NCBI GenBank assembly: GCA_963693285.1
Contig: OY848919.1
Span: forward strand, 6,478,136 to 6,542,135
Direction: 5' to 3'
Source: Xestospongia muta
Lineage: Eukaryota; Porifera; Demospongiae; Haplosclerida; Petrosiidae
Length of the DNA: 64,000 nucleotides
This document shows, in pieces, positions 44,488 through 54,957 of this stretch. The position numbers and the translations under genes were made by a program. The notes beneath the pieces are model-generated. The model was not told the DNA's origin and did no database searches. It was given only the letters and a program-made list of their open reading frames with translations. Position 1 is the stretch's first letter, and each line of letters starts with the position of its first letter.

Positions 44488-45240
44488 TTAATGCACTAGC
44501 AGCCTTTTCTCTGATCTTCTGTTGCCTTTCCAATTTGCTTTGCTATTTACGTAAGATTTCTTCTTCTTTTTCTCTTCCATCTTTTTCAAATTTTGGACAC
44601 TCGTAAGAACTTGACCAGATGTATTCTCATTAACAAATGATGATAATGGTATGTATGACAGATGTAATGTGCTGTAAAGATCTTGATAATCATTGGCAGG
44701 TGTAGATTCTCGAGGCTGGGTATGGTGCAATTTCAGGCATTGCTCATACTTTTCATCAGGGATATCATAGTCCTCCTCATATCGACGTTCATAACGACAC
44801 ACTTCTTCTTTAGAAAAGGTCACATCGGCAGAATGTTGTATTGAATGCTGAAACTTTGGAAAAAGGCTGTACAAGGGAATATATTTGATCCATGTCTTCT
44901 CACAAAGAGATGAGGGGTTACAACAGGCAAGAACAGTGATTTGTGTTTTGCCACCTGAGGTGATGAAGGCTGGATGATGCTCCCCTTTCGTACATGCAAA
45001 GAATGGCGACTTGGGATCTAAGGAAAAGCCACTTTCATTCATATTAAATATTTGCGACGGTTGATCAATAATATGATTGTCTAAAAGAGTGCATTCTAGT
45101 TGTTGAAAGTACCACTCTAGTACCTCAAGACTGAGGTGAAAATAATGCACTCAAGACAAAAGCTCTGCCTGTCGAAGCACTATATCAGGATGCCTCTCCC
45201 TGAAACTATCCCATCATCCATAAGTAACAACTCTTTTACA
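44488..45240 (-). pseudogene. pogo/Tigger-type DDE transposase, internally deleted
   Basis: Upstream of 45150 the frame reads WDSFRERHPDIVLRQAELLS then a stop, the CENPB-type HTH end. It continues with SLEVLEWYFQQLECTLLDNH and the start of the DDE domain: I-F-N-M-N-E-S-G-F, TSGGKTQITVLACCNPSS. The first catalytic Asp (usually N-M-D-E-T-G-F) is Asn. After a few more residues the sequence jumps to a C-terminal region (SGQVLTSVQNLKKMEEKKKK), so the other catalytic residues are gone. Dead element. Confidence 0.8.
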
Positions 45241-46590
45241 CTCAGGATATACAAGTACAAATAGGCATATGTTAACAGTAAATGGTTTAATCAAACACTG
45301 GTTCTTATTCAGTAGCCATATTTTAATACATTACTAGTAAGTAGATCTAATGATCACCTCCTAACAAGACAAGCAATGGCAAAGAGTGCTAAACAAAGTC
45401 AAGATGCCACAAGACATACCTAAATGAATTCAAATGAAGGATAATATTAACAGATGTGAGCTGTCAAAGTGTCAATTACAAGCTACAATCGCACGAAGTA
45501 GCCATCAACACGAGATGAGGCTATCGGTGATGTCACTGATGTGGGCGTGTTCGACAGTTCATCACTGAGCTGAGATTTATTGCTCCGTGCTACACTCACA
45601 GCAGGGCGCAGAGCTTGTCCACGTATTGCTACTTGTGCAGTAAGGGTAGAAGCTTGTACCCATAGTATGCAAACTTGGAACGACTCTTGCTTCTGGCTAC
45701 AAAATGATGATTATGTAAAATATGTGCAAGTCACGATTAAGCATATGTTCGAATTTTAATTTTCTAAGTGCACAGCAAAGCGAAAAGAAGTTGAAAAAGT
45801 TTCAGTGTGGTAAGTCTTGAACAACTACCTATGCACTTCACAACAGAACCATAGTCTTAGCTGCCAGTAGTCCAGAAACGATGCAATAGCGTTCAAAATT
45901 TGATGGTGACCGGAAGTGGGTACGTTACTCTAATTAGTGAGAATAAATTAAATGTAATAACTTCAATGATTTTCATCTCCAATTTAAGCGTATGCATGTT
46001 TACTAGCGACATTCATTCAACTCTCAATATTCTTATTATCATCTTGTTTATTGTAGCAGCATTATCCATATACAGGGTTTATTATTGAACTATAATTATA
46101 TAAACTGATGTCTATTAAACTGATCCACACCCCCTAAACCTCAATATTAACTATACACAGTAAAGTAATAACCTACTTGTTGGATAAATAGACACTCTGT
46201 AACATTGAGACAATATAGGAATAAGAGGTCAGTATTTTGCAAGGGCTGAACCCACAAACAAGATAGGGCTTTACTAAAAGGGTATGACATAATGCAATTT
46301 GGCAAGAAAATGAAAGAATTAACTACATTCCTAGCATGCTCATTACAATGACTTAACACTAATGTTGCATAATAGCTAAGTGGCAGTGAACTATGTACCT
46401 ATACATACATAGTTCTGCATTCTTAGGTTAATTAACTCATTTTTTAAAATGTTATATCAAATTAATAATGATATCATATATATTATATATAACATTATTA
46501 TATCCAATTAATAATCGAAATTCCTTTTTCTGATATATTTTGACTTTAAAATAGCTCAGCATCCTCTACATGACATGAGAGTATTAATTA
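45241..46590. other. No gene recognised; locally GC-richer block
   Basis: About 45480-45700 is richer in GC and CpG (for example CGAGATGAGGCTATCGGTG, GCAGGGCGCAGAGC) than the rest and may be an old promoter or element end. Nothing coding was recognised. Confidence 0.35.
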
Positions 46591-46595
46591 TTAGA

Positions 46596-46885
46596 TTGAT
46601 TGTAAAAATGATTGACTAATTTAACCAATATCATATTTGGTTATATAGATTGCATTTATGTAGCAAATTATTTGATACAAACTAAAAGTAAACATCATAT
46701 GTACTGTTTTTATACATAACATATCTTATCAAAAGATCAATCCCATAGTGCATTCAAAATGAAAACATACTGTTGATATTCTAAACATATTGTCAGATAT
46801 CAATCTGATACTAATATAGGCAATAACAACAGTAACTCTTATGTTTATTTTCAGTTTGTATCAAATCATTTTGAACACTGTATAA
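46596..46885. mobile_element. Fold-back/MITE-like element related to the CACTGTAAAAAT family
   Basis: Left side ATTGTAAAAATGATTGACTA, TTTAACCAATAT, then GTAGCAAATTATTTGATACA AACTAAAAGTAAAC; right side inverted GTTTATTTTCAGTTTGTATC AAATCATTTTGAACACTGTA. Arms pair imperfectly. Present only in unit A, within the segment missing from B. Confidence 0.55.
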
Positions 46886-47369
46886 AAACTAAATCAGAAA
46901 TGTAAACAAGAAGCATCTTTACTTAGCCAATATTGAAAACATTGCTCAGTTCCTATGCATATACTTCCACAGAATAATTGGTTTACTATTTAAATATTGA
47001 AATTTGAGTGGAATACATGTTGAGAGAACAAGAGTCCAATGTGTTAGCTATCAATTAGTGTGGATCATTATTGTTTGGAATGCATATATGTTTACTTAAC
47101 TTTACTTTGCAGTAACTGCATTCTAATGTCAAATGGATATAGCAGTGCTTGCTTGGTCTAATGTTATCCAAATTAGTCTTAACGAAAAAGATGAAGTCAA
47201 TACCAACCAGCTAACACATCATGTTAATACATCTGCAGTTCATTTAAATAATAAAATTTAATATACAAAAGTGAACATATAAGTAATAATTAAGAAAGAG
47301 ATATATGTATATACACAAGTTCAAAGACACAAATATAATATAGAATAGAAAGATAGACATTTTTAAAAA
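46886..47369. other. No gene recognised
   Basis: AT-rich spacer; the part from about 47146 on is shared with unit B. Confidence 0.45.
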
Positions 47370-47480
47370 TATGTCAGTCAAGTGAGAGTCCCAATTCCTG
47401 GGATACTTGTTTTTCCTGGCATGATTGAGTACTTTAACAATCAATTTGACAGGATTAGCAATGTGAGATGTAGTATCCAA
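47370..47480 (-). pseudogene. POT-like transporter relic, unit A
   Basis: Minus strand reads MDTTSHIANPVKLIVKVLNH then ARKNKYPRNWDSHLT, the start of the transporter central loop, and then runs out of homology. Its twin in unit B is 59016-59126. Confidence 0.8.
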
Positions 47481-47622
47481 GCAATCCCTTGTCTATGGCT
47501 ACCTTTAAAAAGTAACTAGTAATGCATCTGTTTGCATGTGATGCAGCTATAGCATTTCAGTACTTTATAAAATGGCTCAAAAATATATTTTGTGGTAGCA
47601 GTTGTTTTTGTTCCGTAACAAA

Positions 47623-49472
47623 ATGACCATTGTTCTAACCATTTGCTATAACTGGAATAAAAATGTGTAAAAAGTTTGTGAATTTTCATTTGTTTATGTT
47701 TAAAGTCCTGGAATATAACTCAGAATTTAATTTTGTTACAATTATTTGATAAAATTCTAAGATGATGGTAAAGTGCAATTAGTTCTTGTTAGTCCTTCAC
47801 ATATTTTGTAAGTACCTTTCTCAATGTCCCTTCTAAATCCCATGAATATATGACTTTCTTATTTTTTTTTCTCTGTAGAAACACCTCACCATGCAATAAA
47901 ATAGTTATTAGGATCATCAGATTTCAACCATTTTGTAAAAATTAATTACATCATTTGTAAGTCCATAAGTGCAGTTAAAAGGAATTCATTGTCACTGGAT
48001 AATATCCATGCAACAGGAATCCTTCCTAGTGTCATACACACAATCAATACATATGGTGTCATGTACAAATTTCTATATTAATATTATCAAAGTCCTATCT
48101 AGTCATTAAGTTTTATATGTCTATAGTCATATGTAATGAATCTCTGATATCATCAAGATTATAAGCTATACTTACTTGTTGCTGTAGTTTTTGGCAATAA
48201 ACAGTCCTACTTTAGGATGTATTCTAATAAATGCTAGTTATGTATTAAGCTTGTAATACGTGTCACAGTATGGACTGTTTTTAAAGTAATTGTATTGTGT
48301 AATATAACATTCATAACATCCTGGTATTGATCAGGTGTGAATGAAATGTGCACCTTTCTTCAAAATAATATTTTTTATGTTAATTTGTTTTACTTGTTAG
48401 GGTTTGAACAATCATTTCAGATGAAAGTATCACTATCTTCCTCTATACTAATAACTCTGCAATAAAATGAGGAAGGATCATCTTCAAGAAATATTCTCCT
48501 GTTTAAAAGAATGTTTTATTCATATTACTCTCTTCTTTTTTTAATTTTATATGCAATTATTCAAACTGAACTGATAGTTCATACTCTTTACAAAAATTAT
48601 GGTCCTCTATTATCAATTTACACAATTTGCTGGAAGCAGGATGATTAATCAAATATTGTAGCACACTGCTGGCATAGCAATTATTAGCTGTGAATTTAAA
48701 CATGTTCATTCATTGATTATATTGGGCAAGTGTTAATGGAGAAGAGTGTTAAAACTTTTGATAGCTTTCTCCAGTTTATTATCTATTGCACATTGTAGCA
48801 TCATATATTTCTTATAACACAAAAACAGAATTTATACACACAAGCCTTCTATTTTCATACCAATCTAGGGTTTATTTAAGCCTTAAGTGTTAAATAAAAT
48901 CAAAAATCGGCAGAAGGGTTAGCTCACTCATTCATGAAGATATCATTATCATATCACAACTGAAATACAGTACTTTAACCTATATATACTTAAGTCTGTG
49001 GCAGTACAGCGTTTACATCAATTCAACATTTCAAAAAGAAAGCTCTTTCGCTAATTAATGTCTTTAGATCAGTATCTCGATGATAGTACAATTTATTATT
49101 CATACTTTTAATTACATCCATATATTCCAATTAATAAGTAAAAATTATGCTACAAAATTCTGATGTGTATTATACTTCTATTCTAGGAATAGATCAAAGT
49201 CTTTACTATGTAAGATAAAGCATGTAAATCTACATTTTCCTAATATTCAATACTCTAATTACAACAACATGTTGTTGAATTTGAATTAGAGAATCAATAA
49301 TCATGCATCTTTTCTACATGTTTACATTTTAGGTCATGTGAAGGAAAATTGTTATTAGCTCAAACAATAAATACAACATACAAACAAGTAATGAATTTTA
49401 ATTTTAAACAGTAACAGCAATACATTATTAAATGCTTTAGAAGATATTCACACATGATCAGTATATTATCAA
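47623..49472. other. 1.85 kb without recognised genes, absent from unit B
   Basis: AT-rich, no long open frame and no TIR found at its edges. The trinucleotide CAA stands at both edges (GTAACAA and TTATCAA) and once in unit B, consistent with a microhomology deletion in B. Confidence 0.6.
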
Positions 49473-49672
49473 GGAAATGAAAGATGTCTTGATTTGATAA
49501 ATGGGTTGTAAAGTTTCTTCATCTCTTATCAGTACACATAGATATTACAAAGTTCGTTGATTGCAAATTTTAAAATGTTCCAATAAGAGGTAATGAGGTA
49601 TTTATAAAGTGGATATAGTACTATGCGTTTTTGTTACTACAATGAATTTAATCTTCTAATATTTATTGTAAT

Positions 49673-51301
49673 CTAGTAGGTATAGATATCCTCAGAATCA
49701 CTTGAAGATGTATTGGAGTCACTCTCTTGACCTTTTTCTAAACTGTGTTCTTCTTCCTGGTTGATATAAGCTGTGATGTGTATTTCAGCTATCATATGAA
49801 CATTAACTGGATTATCTCTCACTCTCAATTTGTAAAGCTTAGACAGAATGAGGAAAACAACAAATACAAGAGAGAGAAGGAGGGTCTGAGCGAGGTAGTA
49901 ATAGAAGCCACAACTTATAGGAATGGATTGAAGAAGTAACTGGAAAGGGTAATGAAAGTTATATCCAATGAGTGTAGCTATACCATCAAATGCATAAAAA
50001 AGTCCAAATAAGAACCCTTTCATTTGTTGGGGAGATTGAGCAATAATAAACTCATTAATAACAAGAAAAAAAACTACGTTTCCAATAGCATTTAAAATTA
50101 GTGGTATTATACTCCAATAATAATTGAGAGACATGACCACTTCAATGTGATCATTAAACATACAAGTCACATTTTGATTTTCAAGATGACCTACAATTTC
50201 TATTGCTACCATACCAATGACTCCTAAAAGTTTAAGGAAGATAGCAAACCCAATCAGTCTCAACATACTAGGGGTATACTTAGTGATCTTACGTAGAAAA
50301 GGTCTTATAATGAAATGATATAGTGGTATTCCAAATGTAGCTATCTCAAGGAAAAAATTCGCTTGATCTCTGGAAAGACATCCAAGTATACTATTGTGTT
50401 TAGCTCTCATGTGATATTGTTGAGAAGCTCTTATATGTACAGGTAACTGTATCATTGCACATATAAAAATAATTGGTATTAATCTCAGTGTTGTCTTGAC
50501 ATTCTCTACTTCCTCCTCAGAGAAAGGACCACCATATTTATCCTTACCTAGGTCAAGCCGTGATGGGATATCATGTTCCCAGTATGTAAAGGCACTACGA
50601 TTCCTTGGATACTTGTTCTTTCTGGCATAGTTAAGTACTTTAGCAATATGTTTAATAGGGTTAGTGATCTGAGGTGTTTTGTTGAGCAAATGTTGACCAA
50701 GAAATAAACTAGAGAGAGAAACAGTAAGACCAGCGAAAGATAAAAAAATAGACATCAATGCTTTTGGCAATTTTTGTAATATACACAGTTGATGGTGTGC
50801 AATCATATTAGGAAGTGTCAGACTCCAAAACCACCAATGTATTGTAGCAGTGAGTTCATCAGCTGATGCTCCTATCATTTGATCGGTAATAAAAGGAAGT
50901 GTGTTGGCATATATTGCAGATATACCAAAATAATTGAAGACTTTGCTTGTCCATCTAAACATTTCTGAAGCCAACAGATCTAAATCAAGGATGATAACAG
51001 ATACTGTTAATAATACACATCCTATTATTAAAGAATAAAGTCCATATAAAATAGCTCTATATCGTCCTATCCATCCATCAGCAATCCATCCAAATAGTGG
51101 ATAAAAGATACTAAGTGTTAAAATCAAGTAAACGTCAGCACGAGAATATTTATGATGAGCCTGCTTTATTCCTGAAGATATATCACCATCAGGTAATTGT
51201 GTCCAGTAGATATATACTGCCATCGATATCCAAATCATCAAGACTGCTGCTTTGGAATTAATACATTCCGTTGGATAACAACAAAGCCCTCTTCCTTTCA
51301 T
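49673..51301 (-). CDS. POT/SLC15-like transporter, unit A distal locus, intact
   Basis: 542 codons from ATG (51301), MKGRGLCCYPTECINSKAAV. The loop 2-3 motif is A-D-G-W-I-G-R-Y with D75, G79 and R80. The central loop holds NPIKHIAKVLNYARKNKYPR and RLDLGKDKYGGPFSEEEVEN. The late motif is AQSPQQMKGFLFGL. The C-terminal cytoplasmic tail is acidic and Ser-rich (QESDSNTSSSDSEDIYTY), a plausible phosphorylation or sorting tail. Uninterrupted single exon with clear helices throughout. Substrate unknown; the family suggests peptides or histidine. The unit B twin (59468-61094) is broken, so this may be the only working copy of this subtype here. Confidence 0.9.
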   Translation of the reverse strand: MKGRGLCCYPTECINSKAAVLMIWISMAVYIYWTQLPDGDISSGIKQAHHKYSRADVYLILTLSIFYPLFGWIADGWIGRYRAILYGLYSLIIGCVLLTVSVIILDLDLLASEMFRWTSKVFNYFGISAIYANTLPFITDQMIGASADELTATIHWWFWSLTLPNMIAHHQLCILQKLPKALMSIFLSFAGLTVSLSSLFLGQHLLNKTPQITNPIKHIAKVLNYARKNKYPRNRSAFTYWEHDIPSRLDLGKDKYGGPFSEEEVENVKTTLRLIPIIFICAMIQLPVHIRASQQYHMRAKHNSILGCLSRDQANFFLEIATFGIPLYHFIIRPFLRKITKYTPSMLRLIGFAIFLKLLGVIGMVAIEIVGHLENQNVTCMFNDHIEVVMSLNYYWSIIPLILNAIGNVVFFLVINEFIIAQSPQQMKGFLFGLFYAFDGIATLIGYNFHYPFQLLLQSIPISCGFYYYLAQTLLLSLVFVVFLILSKLYKLRVRDNPVNVHMIAEIHITAYINQEEEHSLEKGQESDSNTSSSDSEDIYTY

Positions 51302-51470
51302 CTTGAATTTTATGTAGAAAGTATTTTAACTGTACACTAGGTAATTTTGCATCCTGCTATCAACATCTATTCAAGTTTGTTTTTCTTTCAATTTTATTCA
51401 TGCAAATTAAACAATAGAAAAACAATGTAAAATGTTGTAAGCAACACATTCATACCATGTTAAAAACAAC
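51302..51470. promoter_or_regulatory. 5' flank of distal transporter, conserved between units
   Basis: Nearly identical in unit B (61095-61263). It should hold the promoter by position. No specific element recognised. Confidence 0.3.
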
Positions 51471-51690
51471 TTATAGTGAAGTGGAAACTCCTATCCCAAC
51501 CTTTATAGGAATAGCCAGGAAGTAATTGCATAGAAAGGACAATAGTGGCTGTATCAAATATATTTTGCTATACCTCATAAAAATTTTATATACAATAAAC
51601 TGAAAAATACAAAAGATGAAAACAACACCTCCAACAGTGTTTAATACTTCAGAAAAAAATGCTTGTAGTAAAATAAAAATTTTCATTGTC
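51471..51690 (-). pseudogene. POT-like transporter relic, late helices, unit A
   Basis: Minus strand: AFFSEVLNTVGGVVFIFCIF QFIVYKIF resembles the LNAIGNVVFFLVINEFIIAQ stretch of the intact distal gene. Stops and shifts on both sides. Twin in unit B at 61264-61483. Confidence 0.55.
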
Positions 51691-52289
51691 TTAATTTATT
51701 GTTTAGTAATAACTTCTAAGGTTATTCTTCAAAATAGAAGTTGCAAATATGTTGCTTTGTATAATTATGTGTACAATATTAATTTCTTTGTCTCAGTGAT
51801 ATTTCACTTTCAATTTATTTATAAACATTGAGCATAAGGAAAATTGTTTATAAAGTTATGATTTTCATAATAACAACATTAGTATTATCTAATGGATGTT
51901 TTTTGTAAACAGAAAATTTTCCATTCACATTTATCATTATAGATAGACAAGTGATTGATTTATTATTGATTGCTTTATTACCATCTCAAAGCTGTCATAT
52001 TTTGAAACTTAATTTTTATACTTTAAGACTTACATAGGTAATTTTTAAAACTGCTTTATTCATACTCTCGTGATACGAATAATCTTACTTGCCTTAACTA
52101 TGATCACATAAACATGAAGCAACAGCAATTTTTGTAACATTCATAAGACCCAAATTATTAAATATTGTCATGTTCAAAAATAACAATACATTGATAAGTT
52201 TTATGCATACAAACTTCACATTATGTTAAGTTTGTAGATGTTATTTGTCATTAATAATTAAATAAAATAGCAACATTTAAAGAAGATGT
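51691..52289. other. No gene recognised
   Basis: AT-rich spacer between two transporter relics; same in unit B apart from a small local duplication near 61985 (AACAATAACAATACATTG). Confidence 0.4.
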
Positions 52290-52710
52290 CTTGAATGGCA
52301 TCATTTTTAATACTAATTTCCTGTTTGATAAAACCTGTGCTCAGTCTATCCTGAGGATTTTAATTGCATTTTCTCCCATACTCAGTTTATTGTATTTAAA
52401 ACATAATGAACACAAAAGAGAGAAGCAGAGTCTAAGTCAGTTTTTACTAAAGTCCACAAGTTATGCAATCGAAAGGACATTTTCTGTTAGTTTATACAAA
52501 TAAATACACATAAATTCTAAAGAAGAACCTTTAATTATTGATGAAATTGAGCATGGATAAATTGAAGGAAACAAAAATGATAAAATTCCCTCCAAATGCT
52601 TGGAACACTTGTAGTATTATAGTCCAAAAATAATTGAGAAGCATTACCCAGTTGACAATGTTTGTAAACATACAAATGACATAATTTAAAATACACAAAA
52701 TTGCATATAT
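52290..52710 (-). pseudogene. POT-like transporter relic, C-terminal part, unit A
   Basis: Minus strand: NIVNWVMLLNYFWTIILQVL (clearest in unit B) matches DHIEVVMSLNYYWSIIPLIL of the distal gene. It is followed by broken equivalents of the FIIAQSP and C-terminal regions down to about 52290, opposite AATGAACACAAAAGAGAGAA, which matches the antisense of the intact gene's last helix. Multiple breaks. Confidence 0.7.
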
Positions 52711-53095
52711 ACATTCCCTAAAGTTAATATGGCAAATATACTGTTAGAAGTATTGACAAATACATCACTTAATGTGAATAAGGAATCAACACTCAATGAT
52801 GTACATCCATTTTGTAGTCCTGGAAATGGAAATTGTAGTATTAAAAACACTAAATATTATAACACAACAATCGCTTCGAAAAAGGTTAGTTTTTAGGGAC
52901 ACTGTGATAATTTCTAGTCCCACCCCAGCCACCAAATGTGATCTAGTCGCTACCACTAGATATAATACCGTGGCGTTCAAAAGAGTTCGGCCACCCACGC
53001 GGAAGTTGCATTATTTGAGTTTATATAAATTAACCACAGCTATACGTGTAGTGTTTCTGAGCTATCTTTGAAGAGAAGGCTTAACAGGAGGTGGT

Positions 53096-53139
53096 ATGGA
53101 GTCTGTTACAGTTACTTTAGAAGTTGGAGAAAGTTTATG
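53096..53139 (+). other. Putative 5' exon of an unrecognised gene, unit A
   Basis: ATG in context GGTGGTATGGAG, coding MESVTVTLEVGESL, then a strong donor (ATG-GTAAGTAA). The preceding 120 bp are GC-richer (GTGGCGTTCAAAAGAGTTCG) and conserved in unit B, as for a promoter. The downstream exons are not seen; a Tc1 element lies directly after the donor. Confidence 0.35.
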
Positions 53140-53229
53140 GTAAGTAACGTCTGTGTAAACAAGGGATGATGTTTATTATCGTGTTTTATGGCAAAAACAA
53201 ATAAAATAATATCTTATGTAAGTAAATAT

Positions 53230-54131
53230 GTCTAGTACTTTGTGTGTCACCCCTTGCTTTAATAACAGTTTCAATTCTTCGTGGCATTGACGAGACCAGG
53301 TTTTCTATTATGTCTGTTGGTATATTCTCCCAAAGATCACTTAGGGTGTCCCATAATTGAGAGAGAGTTGTTGTAGACAATTTCTCTAGTTTCCTCTTTA
53401 AATAGTCCATAAGCTTTCTATTGGATTTAAGTCTGGAGATTGTGCTGGCCATGTAGTACAATTAACACCATTTTCGTCCATCCAATCTGTTATTAGATGA
53501 GCCTTGTGGCAAGATGTATTATCATGCATGAAGATGTAGTCCAAACCTCTTATTAACCGGGCTGATGGAATCATTGCATTTTCTAGTATTTCTAAATACT
53601 GAAATCTATCCATCTTGCCTTTGACTTGTACTAACATACCCTTTTCATTGCCACAGATGCATCCCCACACCATCACACTACCGCCACCATGCTTTACTGT
53701 GCCCTGTATACAGTCCTCATTAAATTCTTCTGATAGTCTGTGTCTTATGTATGTTCCACCATCGCTATGGAAGAGATTAAACTTGGACTTGTCAGACCAT
53801 ACAACTTTCTTCCACATATCCTCTGTCCAGTCCCTGTGTTCCTTTACCCATTGGAGACGTTGTTTGTGTCTTGGCAGTAACAATGGTTTCCTTCTCGATA
53901 TTCTACCATTTAATCCAGCATCTATCAGTCTTATCTTCATTGTACTTGAGGAAGCCATGAAATTATCTTCCTCCTTCCATATATTTTCAGAAGAGGTGCT
54001 GTTAGTTTTTGATGTCTGATTGACTTTAACACGAGACTTCTATCTTCTCGTTTTGAAGACAATTTGGGACGTCCAGGTCGTGGTTCATTAGTTACTGACT
54101 TATTTTTATTGTATGTAAAAATAATGTTCAT
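53230..54131 (-). pseudogene. Tc1-like transposase (DD34E), unit A, truncated and frameshifted
   Basis: Blocks in order on the minus strand: RPGRPKLSSKREDRS (linker after the HTH), HRDWTEDMWKKVVWSDKSKF (first catalytic Asp), GGGSVMVWGCIC, YIFMHDNTSCHKAHLITDWM (second Asp) and WPAQSPDLNPIESLW (Glu, 34 residues after the second Asp, so DD34E). A 1-nt frameshift follows SLW, then LWDTLSDLWENIP and ENLVSSMPRRIETVIKARG. The N-terminal HTH is missing beyond about 54125, where the sequence changes to transporter relic. Not functional. Confidence 0.9.
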
Positions 54132-54159
54132 TATTTATTCTTGCTCTAAACATCTCTTA

Positions 54160-54430
54160 GTGTATTGTGTATTGTTATAATTATCTTATTGACATCAGAT
54201 ACATTATCTATTTTTATATTAAGACAAAGCAACAATGTAAACAATAACATATATTAATACAACTCCAGCTTTTTATGCATAATACTCCCAGTAATAAACT
54301 AATCAAAGCTAGATTGCATTAAACAATAAATGCTAAAGAGCATGTATCATATTCCAAATAGCAATCCTTGCACAGTATGAGAATGTTATGCTAAAAATGT
54401 TAAAAAATTATGAATTGTACTTGAAAAAGC
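54160..54430 (-). pseudogene. POT-like transporter relic, 3' part
   Basis: Counterparts of the proximal transporter C-terminal region: CTTATTGACATCAGATA, GCATAATACTCCCAGTAATA, CAATCCTTGCACAGTATGAG. Heavily decayed, no frame. Confidence 0.7.
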
Positions 54431-54957
54431 TAATACTCTAATACTAGCATAACACTCTTGTAAGAGCCAGGATATTGAAAGGCAATATCAAACGAAATTT
54501 ATCTAACAGAAAAGTTTCTTGGCTAATTTTAAGTAAAAAGGCTTCATTTTTATTTAATCAGAATTAGATATAATATGACACAATATAGAAACAGTTGATA
54601 ATTTATTATTAATTACATGGTGACAAGTCAGGACATTACACTCATGATTAAATTGTATATTTAATTTCATAGTTATAAGCTTTTATTTTGAATTGGTTAT
54701 TATTTTTAGTGATATGTACACTTTTGTTTAACTTCTGTCATATTTATTCTTAATAACAAGATGACATGCAAAGATAATATAATATTTATTTATGAAAGTA
54801 AAGGTTATAGTTAACTTTCAATTGTATTAACTAAAACCAAATAATATAAAATCCATACATTATTTTGAAAATGGAATCAATTGAATTAAGCTTTTTAATG
54901 GGTATTGTAAATGTATTATTATAATTTAGTTGTCAAAATTCAGTTATGGACATAGTA
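54431..54957. other. Spacer spanning the unit A/unit B junction
   Basis: Homology to the start of unit A (38192 onward, TAATATTTATTTATGAAAGT) begins at about 54784; this marks the tandem joint. Confidence 0.6.

Noticed and set aside
43982..44606. Plus-strand frames of 60-161 codons
   Set aside because: Produced by a minisatellite whose unit is a multiple of three; several frames are open at once.
49745..49939. Plus-strand 64-codon frame (also 59540-59734)
   Set aside because: Antisense of the distal transporter's last helix and tail.
53615..54019. Plus-strand 134-codon Pro/Ser-rich frame
   Set aside because: Antisense of the Tc1 transposase.
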